From Hoplostethus atlanticus (Eukaryota > Chordata > Actinopteri > Trachichthyiformes > Trachichthyidae), in NCBI GenBank assembly GCA_034670405.1, contig JAXDDX010000013.1:3515001-3579000 (forward strand): 64,000 nt of DNA, read 5' to 3'. Shown here one piece after another: positions 1 through 11,292 of the stretch (its first letter is position 1; the number at the start of each line of letters is the position of its first letter). The translations under genes were made by a program, and so were the position numbers. The notes under the pieces were generated by a model. That model did not search any database. It saw nothing but the letters and a program-made list of their open reading frames with translations, and was not told the DNA's origin.

Positions 1-327
1 AAGTACACAGAAATGAACATACAGCTGTTCAAACACTTCTAAAATAATGCATTTGGCAGTGATTCCTCACTTAATTTAGTCTTGGCAGACTGCTCATGTC
101 AAACAGGCATTTTTACTAATTCAGAGCATCAATGAAAAATGTATTTTTCCCCCAGAAAAAAATCTCTTTTGACAACATGTGCAAAGTGGATTGTAAATGT
201 GCAAAATAAACTGTGAAATGAGGATAAAATGATCTGATCAGCCAGATGAGCTGTTTTTGTTTTGTAGTTCTTAACATTTTTTATTCCTATCTTGGTAAAT
301 GGTGAATGCTCGTGGGTGTCATCTCAC

Positions 328-2155
328 CTCTTCCTGGAGTCGTTGGGTGTCGGGGGTGAGGGGGTGTCGGCCTGCAGGATGCAGTCCATGTGGTCGTGGG
401 CGGAGCTGTAGAGGCGCTGGCCTGCCCCGTCCTCGACTGGCCCGTCTCCGAACGCATCCAGGATGTCGTCCATGGAGGGGAACTCACACTGGCCCCGCCT
501 CTTGGCCCGCTGCCGCAGCTTGTTCCTGTGATGCTCAATCTCCGACTTGTGCCTCAGGGCCACCTGCACATAGACATGGATGAACACATGGACAGACAAA
601 CGAAAAACCACAGATGGAAAGTTATACACAGAATACATTCACATATTTTTTTTTCCGGATATCGGCAGTTTCAATCCATGTGTGAGTGGTTTCAGTGTGT
701 GACTACGTGAATCTTCTCCCACCTCGGTGTTGACTCTCTCGGTGAGCGTGGGGCTGGGCTGGGACTGGGTGTGCTGCGGCGGGCTGGGCCGCGGCTGCAT
801 GGCGATGAGCTGCACCTTGTTGGCCTGGCGACGGGTGCCGTCAGACGAGCCCCGAGACAGACGGTCGACGTGGTCAAAGATGGAGGACGAGGAGAGCAAC
901 TCGTCCGGGCCGCTGCCGGAGGGAGCGACTTGGTGGAGAGACAGGGAGCAGGGGGAGAGTGGTGGTGAAGGTTAAGTGGTGATAAACAGCGTTGTAGTAA
1001 TGCTGCATTCATGTCCCAAGGGAAAGGCGGGAGATACGAGTTTCCTAGTAGAAAATACTGTTCACCTCAGCTTTCAGGTAGTTAATACCACTTGAAACTT
1101 GGGGTTTGGTGAGCTACTGAATTCTGACGTCACCAACATTCATTTCAAATACACTGACATGACATGATTTTCACCACATCAGTCATTTTGTGCTCACAAC
1201 TCACAAACTGTCAAGTCATTCCGACGGTTATTCCCATATGACACGAATGCAGCATTACATGCAAACGCTTTCACAAACTTCATACATATTTTAACATACA
1301 TGGAGAGAAAGGTATAAACATACCAATCTTGCTCCTCCCTGCGGTCCAGAATGCATGAGTGGAAGAAAGACAGGCAATAGATAAACATAAAGGCGTTGCA
1401 AGAACAACAGCTTTGCTTTCCTCTTGCATCCTGCCCTAAAGAGCCCCTCCATCCCTCTCTTCCTTCCTCTCATCCCTCGCTCCTCTGGCGCTGCCTCTTA
1501 CTACCTTATTTCCCTCCTGTGGCTTCTCCTCTCTCCCTCCCAGTTCCCTTCTCTTTGATGGAGCTCCTTTCATCAGCCGTTCTCGTGCTGAGTTAGCAGA
1601 TAATCATCTCTAGGGCAGGCACACACCTCAAACACACACAAACACACCCTTGCATACACAGGCACTGTCTACACTTCCTAGCGGGTTTATTTGCACACAC
1701 ATATGGATTGGTGAAGAGGGTTTTGAAGACTAATATTGATATTGTTTGGATTCAAACTGTCAAAAGCTGATATTCTGTGCAGTTCATGATCCATTCTTAA
1801 AATTGACCATTTTCTTATTCAGTGTTTCCCATTGAATTGTATTCTTGTCAGGGTGAAACAGCACTTAGACCACAGGACACTAAAACTCTTCATTGAAACC
1901 CAGAATAAATATACTACTGCCAACAATAATAACACAATAATAATACATTCATTCATATTTGAGTGGATCCAATCAAATCGTTGAATTAGAATCAATTCAG
2001 GTTAATGGCTTCCTATAGAATAGTAATGATCAATTCTACAATAAATACGTAATCAATCAAACTGCATCATATCAGAGGTGGATGACATACGATTTTTAAC
2101 TAAAAGGCTGATTGCTGCCTGATACATTGTTAAATCTGTTATATCCCTAATATGG

Positions 2156-2220
<65 letters not shown>

Positions 2221-5200
2221 ACCCCTCCAATTATCCTTGACATTTCCACCTCTCATCTGAGATGAGAGAGAGTCTCTTGCCATTTTTGGGCGTCTTTCGA
2301 TGCTGTTTCCCCTCGCTGGGCGTGGCCACGGGTCTGGTGCTTTCTTCTGCTGATTCTCTGCCGCTGGATTGGTCGCTGCCTAATGAGTCGCCATCTGATG
2401 GACTGAGCCTGGCCAATCAAAGAATGTAAGTAACTGTTTCTCATATCTGTGTCACTGTGCAGCTTTCTTTAAGTGTGTTTGAGTAAAGGTGTGTGTTAGT
2501 GCGTGTTGCTGACCTGCCCCTGCGACGGCTGGGTCGGGCTGCCTTGGTGGAAGAACCCTTGGATTTGGGGGTGTTTAAGTCTCCGCCGTCAGAGGGCGTG
2601 GCCTCTTTGACGGGTGCGGGAAGGGGGCCGGGCTCCTGGATGACCATGATGTCGTCTTTACTGTGTTGGCCCAGATGCAGCTTGGCAAAGTCGAAGCCCT
2701 TCACACTGGGAGCCTGCAGCTAGAGAGAGACAGATTCAAACACATTGGATATGATTGATGAGTCAGTTTGCCCTCAGCATTCACCTCTCTTGTTCTGTGT
2801 GTGCATGCATCTGCACGCCATGCATCTGTTTGTGCTTATAGATGTGTGTGTGTGTGTGTGTGCGTGCAATAGAAATCTTGGTGTACTGATGCCCCCAGAC
2901 CTTCTGTCTCTGCTGGATGGTGTTGATGGCATCCGGCTGGAACTCCAGCTTCTCGGAGCCGCACAGCTTCCAGTAGAGGATGATGATGATGAAAACAGCC
3001 AGCAGGACGGGGACCACCACCCCCACGATCAGCCAGATACTGCTGCTCTGGGTCTCAGAGGGCGGCACTGACAGGGTTTCCACAGCTAGAGAAAGCGGCG
3101 CAAGAAAAAGTCAAGTCAATTTTAGTAAAGTTGTGGATACGTGGAATCATTTCTTTATGTCTCCCTCTCCCTCTGTGCTCCTTAAACCTCCTTCCTATTT
3201 CTCTCCTTTGCTCTTATTCTATTTCTTTTACTTTGTTCTTACATGATGGTTGTTTGGTCATAGGAATGTTGTCATTTTAGTGATCTAGGAATTAAAGTGA
3301 TTTCTCCTGTTGCACTCACTGTCACTATCAAGTGTCAACTAAAATGTAAGTGTTTGACAATAGCTTTATTTATATGGATCAGTAAACTAAATTCCTTCTT
3401 CTTAATGTCTGGTGGAGGTGGTGAAGAGCTTCAGCCAGCTTTCTCTGGGTGGCGGGTTTTGTATTTTACTTTGTATTTTTTTGTGTTTTAAGTTTTGATG
3501 CATCACTCCCTGTGTGTTTCCCATGGTGACACCAGAATTTGATATGGGCAAATAGGGTGAATGTTTGGGGTCTCAGTTAGCGGGAAATAGGACACTCTTC
3601 TCTATTGCAGCCCCACTTTGTGATTTAAGCTGATAAATTGGTGTATTTTTACATCAAAACCTTGCATAGTGCAACTTTAAAGGGGCCTTTATAACACCAA
3701 GGAGGGTTCTGTTATAGTCCAAGCCTGAAGAACCAATATCTGGTACTATATAGAAGCCTTTTTGCAAAACAGCGATAAGAGGACCAGATAACATAAGAAA
3801 GATGACACTGTGATTCAATCCTATGCATCAGTGGAAGCATGGCGAAGCTTCGGGGTTATCTGGTCATTTTTTAGACTTGTGGGAAATTGCTGAACTACAA
3901 TAAGAAGCCAGACTCACGCTGGGCTAGTGGCCTCTGGACTCGGTGACCCAGCACTATGGCGGCTCTCTGAAGGTCCAGGCGGTTGAGGGTGGCGGTGGTA
4001 GCCTCAGCGGGGATGCGCTCTCCACCTGGACCCTCCACGAAATACAACACCTCCAGGGGGCGCTCAGGCCCCGACAGCCTCGCAACTCGTACCACCTGGG
4101 AACAGCGTTCTTTCAGGGACGTATACATGTTGCCAAGAGATTTATGCCGCGTTCACGCCATATCGGGAGAGGCGGGAGAATGGGATGCAACTTGGAAGCG
4201 TTCCTACGTCATACGTATAATCACCACTAAGCAGGCTGAGGCTGATTCTTCCCAGTTGGCAGCTCATATTTACGGTGTATCCAATATGGCATGAACACAA
4301 CATTAGAAAAATAGAGCAAAACGGAATGAGAGAGGCACAGTGAGAAAAATGTGTGCCTGTGAATGTGCGCGCATGTGTGTGTGTGTGTGTGTGTGTGTGT
4401 ACCTGTAAACTGTTGTTGCCCACAGCGGTAGCTCTCTTCCAGCGCCGCTTGGTGCTCTCTCCCAGTCCCTCCTCCAGCAGTAGAGCCAGGCGTCTCTCCA
4501 AACGAGCTTTGAAGCTCCGTTCTGTCACCAGCTGCTCCTGAACGCCCAGTAGAACTGAAACACACACACACACACACACACACACACCGTCGAAGCCCAC
4601 GCAAACTACAGCAGTCATTTTCAAGCTTTTTCTCCCCACAGACCAAAATGACCATAATATATGTGTTGGGGTTGAAGGGGTTGTTGATTAATACCACTGA
4701 CTCAATGACTCAATGACCAAGTGCTGAGATTTCTGGCATCAAAACTCACTTCCCAGCCCATATTCTGTTTTGAAACAATGCTCTCTTTCCATTGGTGTTT
4801 CAGGACACTCCCAATCCCCCGCCCCCCCCGACCTACTTGCGTTTTTAACTGCAGGTCGACATTTCAGCCTCGCTCTTCTTTTCATTCCAGCATGGTGATA
4901 TATTACCTCTTCACTAGACGATCTCTGCTCTGATTAGCTCGCTTACTCCTCTCTACTGTGAAAATGTGACTTTGTGTCTATTACAGGCCACCGTAATTCA
5001 AGGGGAGAGCTTGCTGAAGAAATCGATAAAAGGTCATAGATTACTAAATGTCCCTTTGACTTCACAGCCAACAGTTTTGACGTAGCCATGAAAATAAAAA
5101 ATACAGCAACATAAAAAAGCCAGTGGCATCATCATCTAGACTTAGAAGTCAAAACACCATGAGCTACAGTTACAGTAGAGGAGTCACTGAGGGAAAGCAG

Positions 5201-5396
5201 TGAGGTTTTCTCACCTGTGCGAACCCATGTGGATCGTAGATGGTGAGAGGTATTCAGCTCATGGTAGTGGAAAGCTGTGGACACACACACACACACACAC
5301 ACACATACGCACAAATATACTTAGGTTACTCTCTCTGTGTGCAAGTAGCTTCGGTAAAGATGCATGTCTATGTATGACTATTTACGTGTCCATATA

Positions 5397-5442
<46 letters not shown>

Positions 5443-5642
5443 AGCTCACGCTCAGCGATCTGCAGGGCGGGAAAGCCCAGGTAGAAGCTGAACTCGACCA
5501 CGCTGAGCTTCCTCAGGTGCTCGCTGACCTCCGACCCCGACAGGTAGCCCCGCCCGTCACGCACCGCGAAGGTGATGTCCACCGTGACCTTCTGCTCCCC
5601 CACTGGCCTGGCCGTGCCCATGGTGATGTTGAGTAGCTGGAG

Positions 5643-5683
<41 letters not shown>

Positions 5684-8558
5684 ACAGAGTATGAGAAATA
5701 TTTTGTGCTAATGTTCAATATCTATACATTTTTCAATTTTCAGAGTAAAAAGTAAAAGTATTCAGCATTGCCCACAGAATTGTATTCTTGTCAGGGTGGA
5801 AAAGCCTCTGAAACAGCATGTATACCATCATGGGACACTAAACCTCAAACTGCTGTATCAGTGTAACCCTATTCTGTCCCATACTTAAGACACTCACCTG
5901 CACAGTAATGTTGCCCAGCTCATGTGCGCGCCGGCGTGTCTCGGCGTAGGCCATCAGCAGCCCCCTCTCCACCCGCTCGCTGAAGTTGCACAATCGCACG
6001 TCCACGTGGCTCGGCACAAACTGCAGCACCGAGTGGATCTGGTACTTGAGGTCGGGTACGGTGTAGAGGGGGGAGATGGAGGGTACGGGGCCAGGAGCTC
6101 CGTACCGGCTGGCGCAGGGCGTTGATGACGGACATGGCGGTGAAAATCAGCGGCCCCGACACGACGCGGAAGGCGAAGCTGGACGGAGTTCGCAGGAACT
6201 GACGGGGAGAAGCAAAGGTGGATGGAGGAGGGGTCTAGACCGGCCGCTCTCAACGACGTGAGCCACGTGTCTGCAGGTTTTCATTCCAACCAAACACTAC
6301 AGCAGCTGATATCACTAAGTAGCTCCCCTCTCTGGTTGAAGGTGTGTTAGGGTGTAGTAGTTTATTTGAACTCTGGAGTGTTTATTCCTTTAGTACGGGT
6401 CTTTTGGCCAGGTGAGAATGACCGAGAACAAACTGGTTTTACCACCAAATGCAAAAATGCAACATTTTCACTATGATTCAGACCAAAGAAAACTGTAGTT
6501 GTGGTCGCACCCTTAATCAAGGAAATAAATCAGTGTAGTGTTTGACTGAACACACGCTCTCCCCGGTTGAGAACCACTAGTATTATTATGTGTTGATGGG
6601 TTGAGAGTGCCACGGTGGCCCTCCACTATAATTTGAGATGATTAGCGTGATTCCAGTGTTTTTGGTGTTTACATACCTGAAGCTCGACTGAGCGGTTGAA
6701 CTCTCTCTTCAAAATGTCTCTGACCTGAGTGAAGCCGGCAGAGGAACCTTTGGAGCTGACTGTATGACACAAAAAAACAAACATCAGCTTTCGGTCGGTC
6801 TTCGGATGAGCAGAGGAGTTAGTTAAAGCTGTACTAGGCAACTTTGCACGTTGGCGGCTCAAAATGGCAACAAGAGGAAACTTCATTACCCAGAAATCAT
6901 GCAGTGATGTCTGTGCATTACACCAAAGGATACCAAAGGGACAATCGTTGTCGTCTTACCCACTCTGACCAGGTACATCTCAGGCTTGGTGACGTTGCAC
7001 AGGTACTGTCTGGAGGGGGGCGTCTGGGCCACCCTTGGCGTGGTGGCCGGCGGGGATCTGGTCAGGCTGATCACTGTGATCTGGGTCGTTGTGGTGATGG
7101 CTGTAGTCGTGGTGGTCGCCCTGGTCGTGGTGGTGGTGGTTGTGGGCCTGGCAGTGGGGGCCCTCGTTGCAAGCGGCAGTTTCACCGTGATGGCGCCTTG
7201 ATCCACCAAGTCCCGACCGTGGGGCCTCTCGGGTCTCTCGGGTCGGGCAGGCGGCCCAGGCGGAGGAGGAGGCGGGGCCCGGCTGGTGGTGTTGGAAGGG
7301 GGGTGCGGAGGGTGTCTGCCTGGGGCGGGCGGGTGGTCTTTTGGTCGGGGGGGAGAGGGAGCAGGGGGCGTCCTGAAGGGGGGTCTGAGTGATGGGGAAG
7401 GCGCCCCGTCCCCGCCCATGAGAGTGGGTGAGAGGGCGAGAGGAGGGGTGGGCCCCACCGAGGGTCGCTTGGGCTCCCGTCCTGGGGGGGGACCCGAGCT
7501 AGGGGATGGCGATGGAGGATGAGCATGTGTGTGAGTGTGTGTGGTGGTAGCCGTAGGACTGATGATTGGTTTGGAGTCAGTCCGGTTGACCTTGCCCTGA
7601 CCTGGGCTGGTGATTTCTCGGTCCCTCTCCCTCTGCCTCTCTCTTTCCTTCTCTCTCTCTCTCTCTCGTTCCCGGGCCAGCATGTTGGTGTAATACTCCA
7701 GACTGTTCATGTCCGGCAGCAGGAGCTCGGTGGGCTCCAGGGGCAGCATGTCCTCCAGGTCGTAGTCCTCCTCGTCCCAGGTAGGGAACACGTCCGGCTG
7801 GGCGGGGTGGGTGTGCAGGCCCGCCCTGAAAGGGATAGTCGGGGTGGAGGAGGAGGGCGAGAGGAGGAGGCGGGAGGAGAGGGGGAGGGTGGGCCGGGAG
7901 GGGAAGGAGGTGTCGTAGGAGACCCAGTCACTGGTGTCGTCGTAGGGGTGGCTGGGCAGCGGCGTGGCCAGAGCCAACTCCTCTCCATCGGGCACCATGA
8001 AGGACAGAGTCTCCAGGTAGTCCCCGGAGCCCCAGGCCTCCTCCAAGGAGGGGCCCTGCTCCCAGGGTGGGGGGGGAGTGAGGGTGGGCTGGTTGTGCGG
8101 GAGGAGCGGAGGTGGGTGGCTGGGGGACAGCAGGTCCGGGGGTCTCAGCAGGAGATGGATGCCCTGGGCACCCGAGTCCGAGTCCTCGGCTGAGCCCGCG
8201 CCGTTGTTACCCTCGTAACCGCTCTCCTTTGGCGGGCTGGCACCCGGGTGTCTGGGTGGGGAGGATGATGATGGTGATGAAGAGGATGGAGACTGTGCCG
8301 TCCTGTTGAAGTCCAGCACACCTGTGGGGAGAGAGAGAGGAGAAAAGAGACATTGAACAACGACCCATAACTCATGTTAAAATGAGAGCGAGAGAAATAC
8401 ACCATACACATGTGGTCTGCGTGACCCTGCAGGTGCATGTGATCTTGTGTGTGTCATGTATGAAGCAGCAAGCTGAGCTAAATCCCTGCTGGCTAGTGAG
8501 AGACTATTTAAGGCAACACCCTGTGGGGAACAACCAACATGGTTGAGAGCCCAGCAGC

Positions 8559-8606
<48 letters not shown>

Positions 8607-11292
8607 GACACACAGACACACACACACTTCTAAGCCTATTTGGGCACACAGTGCATGCAAACATTTCTTTGTCGATTAGTAGAACACAAAATCAAAAAAG
8701 TCACAGCGACAAAAAAAACATGAGCCTGTTACCATTTGGCAATCAATGCATTTCAATCACTATCAATCAATCAATCAATTAAAGCTGCGCTAGGCATGGT
8801 GAAAAAACATCTGTCTCATCAATCTAAATCACAAGGTAGGGGTGCAACAGAGAAGTGCGCCCCCCCCATCCCCCCCAAATTGAGATGCTGTAGATTCGCT
8901 GTATTTGCCTAAATGTTTATTGTGGTGTCTGGTATGGTCACTGCCGGGAAAAGTTCGGAAAAGTGACAAATTGACTGGCTGAACCTCTTCACCACCTCCA
9001 CACCCACCACACAGACATTTACCCTTTGCTCATCTAACCTACTACTGATCACTAAAGGCTTCTGAAACAGTATTTACACCACGCCACTCCGAATCTCATG
9101 AATGAAATTCAAAACAAAATAAATTCTTTGAGGCAGTTACTGTGTATGGGAAACTCATACTCCTACACACACACACACCAATGAGTCTCCTCCCTTTTCC
9201 CGATGAGGTGTAAAATCCTCTGAAAAGGCATTTAGACCACGCCACCCTCCCGAAACTGAATGAAATTCTTTGAGGCAATTCCTGTGGTGTGGGAAACACC
9301 AATACACACACACACACTCACAAAACACACAACAATCTGAATCACGGCAAGCCCACATCCTCCTCCACCTAGCCTTGACTGAGACCCTTTCATCTTGTGC
9401 TGGGTGCGTTGCCGTGGTGACGCTGTGCTGTGCAGCAGCATCACGTGCCGGATGGTGACGGACTCATTGGTATGCTGGAGACTGTGCTCTCAGCTAAGGC
9501 ACACTGTAGCCAACAGCATACAGGATCTACACACACACACACACATATACACACATTCATTACAGTGACATATAGTAGCCTAAGTCGGAGAGAGAGGCAG
9601 GAAGAGAGGGAGCAGTAAAAAGGACGTTGAGGAGAAAACCAAATTAGAGAGGGGGAGAAAGATAGATAAAGCGAGGCGAGATCAGACTGGAGATTGGGTT
9701 TCTAAGAATAGCGTCCCATAGCACCATTCAATCGATCCGTGTTGCTTCGATGACAATGATCTAATCACCTAAAGATGCATCACGTTAAGTCCTCTGCAAA
9801 CTAATATCGCTTGATCATTGCTCGCTATGTGTCTAAGTCATGAGTCCGCCGGGGACGTGTGGGTTTCTCCCCGCAGCCTTGTACGTTTTGATATTTAGAT
9901 AGAGAGTACGGGGGTGGGGTGTAAAGCTCCGCGGTGCGTCTCCCTGGCCTGTCGGCGGTACTGACTCACTAGGCTGAAGACAGTGGGAGTAGTGAGAAGA
10001 AAAAAGACCGGAATAGGAAAGAAAATGCGGGGACGGGAGGAGAAACGAAACCTCACCACGTACGTGATGACGAAGTAGGGTAATAATCGTAATGATGTGA
10101 TGCTTTACGGATCACTTTTCACTTCTTGCCTTCCACAGAAGAGGTCAGAGGTCAGTGTCAGCTACAGAACAGGACCCCCGTGTTTGTCACAACTTTGGTT
10201 AAGGACGGTTAAGCATAAGGTTTTGGTCATGGTTAAATAAGAAAAATGCTGAAAATGAAAACTTCCCTCAGTAGAAAACTTCTTGGCACGAGTTGGGAAG
10301 TGAACCTGGGTCGTCAGATTCTTAGAAGGTAAATGTCTCCGCCCATCCACCTGCCCATATGAGTACAACCCACAGCAGTGTCAAATCACATGTCAAGTTC
10401 CTGCATCTAAAATAACCATGTGCAATGGTTTGAGCATGGTGCCATAAAGAACCCTTACAAAATAATGACATTTTTAAAAACCCTTTCCTTGTTCTTATTT
10501 CCCAGGGATTTCTTATTTTAACAAAGCAGAGGATTTTTTGGGTCATTATGGTTCTTTATTTCTCTACTCATGATATTTTTAGATATAGCTTTATAGGTTA
10601 GGTTTCTAGGATTTTTTGGATTGTTCTTTACTCTCCCTTATAATGATTATACTGGGTTTAAATTCTGCCTGCAACCTTTGTCATGTGTCATCCCTCTCTC
10701 TTCCTCTACTGACCGTTAAGGCAAAAATATGATCTAATATGATATAATATCTGATATCAGCCAATCAATATCATCTAACACTACTGATGGAGGTTCCTCC
10801 CCGATCACCAGTGTCAGTCTGTAAAACCTGCAATGAAACACACCTAACCCTGCCTTAACCTTCAAAGAATTTCATTAGTCTGGCTTTCATTGGAGAGATT
10901 TCGTGTCCCATGATGGCCTAAATGATATTTCAGAGGCTTTTCCATCCTGACACGAATAAACATATGATGGAAACACTGAATCCTTGTAATTTAGAGATGT
11001 TTTTTGGCTTGAAAATTGTTAAAGATATTGAATAGCATTGGTACAAATGGTTGGCTATCAGCAGTGTCAGTCCAAATGAACTGGCCTCCACAAACAGATA
11101 TAGGTCGACCCCTAAGTGTAAACCCAAGGTAAGCCTTGTAACAAAACGAGACTTACCTGCAACGGGTGCGCTTGAGGTGACCATGGAAACCAACGTGCCC
11201 GCGACCAGCAGGAGCGCGCCAAATGTGCGCAGGCACGCGGAGATTCTGGGGTACATCCTCGTGCCCACGCCCGCCGGGATCATAAGTTCCAT
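328..11292 (-). CDS. kiaa1549: KIAA1549 orthologue, single-pass membrane protein (3' end outside window)
   Basis: Thirteen exons splice in phase into about 1,144 residues, and the C-terminal portion runs off the left edge. In order: N-terminal hydrophobic signal-like segment (FGALLLVAGTLVSM, about residues 24-37); a long Ser/Thr/Pro-rich, probably O-glycosylated ectodomain in one 1.36-kb exon; a conserved juxtamembrane region carrying the family strings SVINALRQ, HSVLQFVP, ELRKLSVVEFSFYLG-like and SWVRTVLLGV; a transmembrane helix (IWLIVGVVVPVLLAVFIII, about 835-857); and a cytoplasmic part with LYWKLCGSEKLEFQPD, VKGFDFAKLHLGQHSKDD and ALRHKSEIEHHRNKLRQRAK. These match my memory of human KIAA1549, a poorly understood protein best known as the 5' partner of KIAA1549-BRAF fusions in glioma. 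The ectodomain exon is much shorter than in human. The paralogue KIAA1549L is the alternative; the zc3hav1 neighbour favours KIAA1549. One exon holds a one-base surplus (see 6068-6073). Confidence 0.9.
998..1257. mobile_element. MITE-like inverted-repeat element, copy 1
   Basis: Termini are an 18-bp inverted repeat, 998-1015 against 1240-1257, with one mismatch (outermost bases TAATGCTGCATTC). The roughly 260-bp body has no coding capacity. Short non-autonomous DNA transposons look like this; TA-rich ends would suit the Harbinger or Tc1 superfamilies but I cannot assign one. It lies in the kiaa1549 intron between exons 912-723 and 2408-2250. Confidence 0.6.
2159..2214. repeat. (AC)n microsatellite
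   Basis: About 28 uninterrupted AC units in the kiaa1549 intron, roughly 35 bp downstream of the donor of exon 2408-2250 in transcript sense, where it reads as a UG repeat. Confidence 0.95.
3410..3700. repeat. Dispersed repeat family B, copy
   Basis: This stretch shares ordered blocks with 60490-60730, including 'ggtggtgaag', 'gggcaaatagggtgaat' and 'tctctattgcagcc', and ends in 'gtgcaactttaaag'. Related partial copies are at 6825-6915, 8780-8880, 16790-16930, 41285-41400, 47630-47700 and 59085-59480. Sub-blocks occur in both orientations. It is a non-coding teleost interspersed repeat of unknown class. Confidence 0.65.
4142..4305. mobile_element. MITE-like inverted-repeat element, copy 2
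   Basis: Left end TTATGCCGCGTTCACGCC pairs with right end GGCATGAACACAACATTA, with several mismatches. Both ends resemble those of the element at 998-1257, so the two belong to one family. This copy begins only about 45 bp upstream (transcript sense) of the kiaa1549 exon starting at 4095. Confidence 0.5.
4374..4400. repeat. (GT)n microsatellite touching a splice donor
   Basis: In transcript sense this is a CA repeat that begins within the donor of kiaa1549 exon 4554-4403 (CAG then GTACACAC). CA repeats are binding sites for hnRNP L. Confidence 0.95.
4559..4587. repeat. (CA)n microsatellite touching a splice acceptor
   Basis: In transcript sense it is a UG repeat followed directly by TTTCAG, the acceptor of kiaa1549 exon 4554-4403. 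Together with 4374-4400 it encloses the exon between dinucleotide repeats. Confidence 0.95.
5281..5304. repeat. (AC)n microsatellite touching a splice acceptor
   Basis: In transcript sense it is a UG repeat ending four bases before the CAG acceptor of the 60-nt exon 5274-5215. Confidence 0.95.
5399..5439. repeat. (GT)n microsatellite downstream of a splice donor
   Basis: About 20 GT units, a CA repeat in transcript sense, starting about 10 bases after the donor of kiaa1549 exon 5636-5450. Confidence 0.95.
5645..5678. repeat. (CA)n microsatellite touching a splice acceptor
   Basis: A UG repeat in transcript sense, followed by CTCTCCAG, the acceptor of kiaa1549 exon 5636-5450. Confidence 0.95.
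6068..6073 (-). other. kiaa1549: Apparent +1 frameshift in kiaa1549 exon 4
   Basis: The first half of this exon reads FLRTPSSFAFRVVSGPL and SVINALRQ in one frame. The second half reads YTVPDLKYQIHSVLQFVP in the next frame. Both halves are conserved in the family and no intron fits between them. The strand carries six C at 6073-6068; five would keep the frame open across the exon. This is either a base-calling error in a homopolymer or a true indel. Confidence 0.75.
8560..8602. repeat. (CA)n microsatellite
   Basis: About 21 CA units in kiaa1549 intron 1, followed by an imperfect CA-rich stretch to about 8628. Confidence 0.95.
10800..11095. repeat. Dispersed repeat family A, copy
   Basis: Shares ordered blocks with 37670-37860 ('cagtctgtaaaacctgcaat', 'tttcattagtct', 'gtgtcccatg', 'tcagaggctt') and with 51240-51400 and 54590-54760 ('tttggcttgaaaat', 'attgaata'). 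Inverted fragments occur at 1800-1890 and 5755-5850 ('gtattcttgtcagggtg'). It is a short interspersed repeat without a visible ORF. Confidence 0.65.

Larger units (their letters stand above)
8322..11156 (-). other. Intron 1 of kiaa1549
   Basis: This 2.8-kb intron separates the signal-peptide exon from the large ectodomain exon. It contains a (CA)n tract (8560-8602), a family B repeat copy at 8780-8880, two related decayed copies at about 9055-9110 and 9200-9300 (each with a 'gaatgaaattc' core), and a longer copy of dispersed repeat family A at 10800-11095. No additional exon was seen. Confidence 0.6.
328..11292 (-). other. kiaa1549: Exon map of kiaa1549
   Basis: Exons in transcript order: 11292-11157 (start ATG), 8321-6960, 6759-6677, 6198-5898, 5636-5450, 5274-5215, 4554-4403, 4095-3918, 3085-2901, 2719-2514, 2408-2250, 912-723, 563-328. 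Each boundary was read from AG/GT signals and checked for codon phase. All phases agree except that 6198-5898 is 301 nt where phase demands a multiple of three. The 60-nt exon 5274-5215 is easily missed: it is preceded by CCACAG, followed by GTGAGA, and encodes PFHYHELNTSHHLRSTWVRT, equivalent to the human segment between QIAEP and WVRTVLLG. The last exon ends at a donor (GTGAGA), so more coding sequence lies left of base 328. Bases 1-327 show no further exon that I can support. Confidence 0.85.

Noticed and set aside
7519..8193. 224-codon plus-strand frame opposite the kiaa1549 ectodomain exon
   Set aside because: Gly/Arg/Val-rich shadow of the Pro/Ser/Thr-rich exon, with no motif.
10255..10365. 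Possible tRNA gene near 'gtgaacctgggtcgtcag'
   Set aside because: A B-box-like string is present, but no cloverleaf with matching acceptor and anticodon stems could be drawn; it is more likely a SINE remnant.
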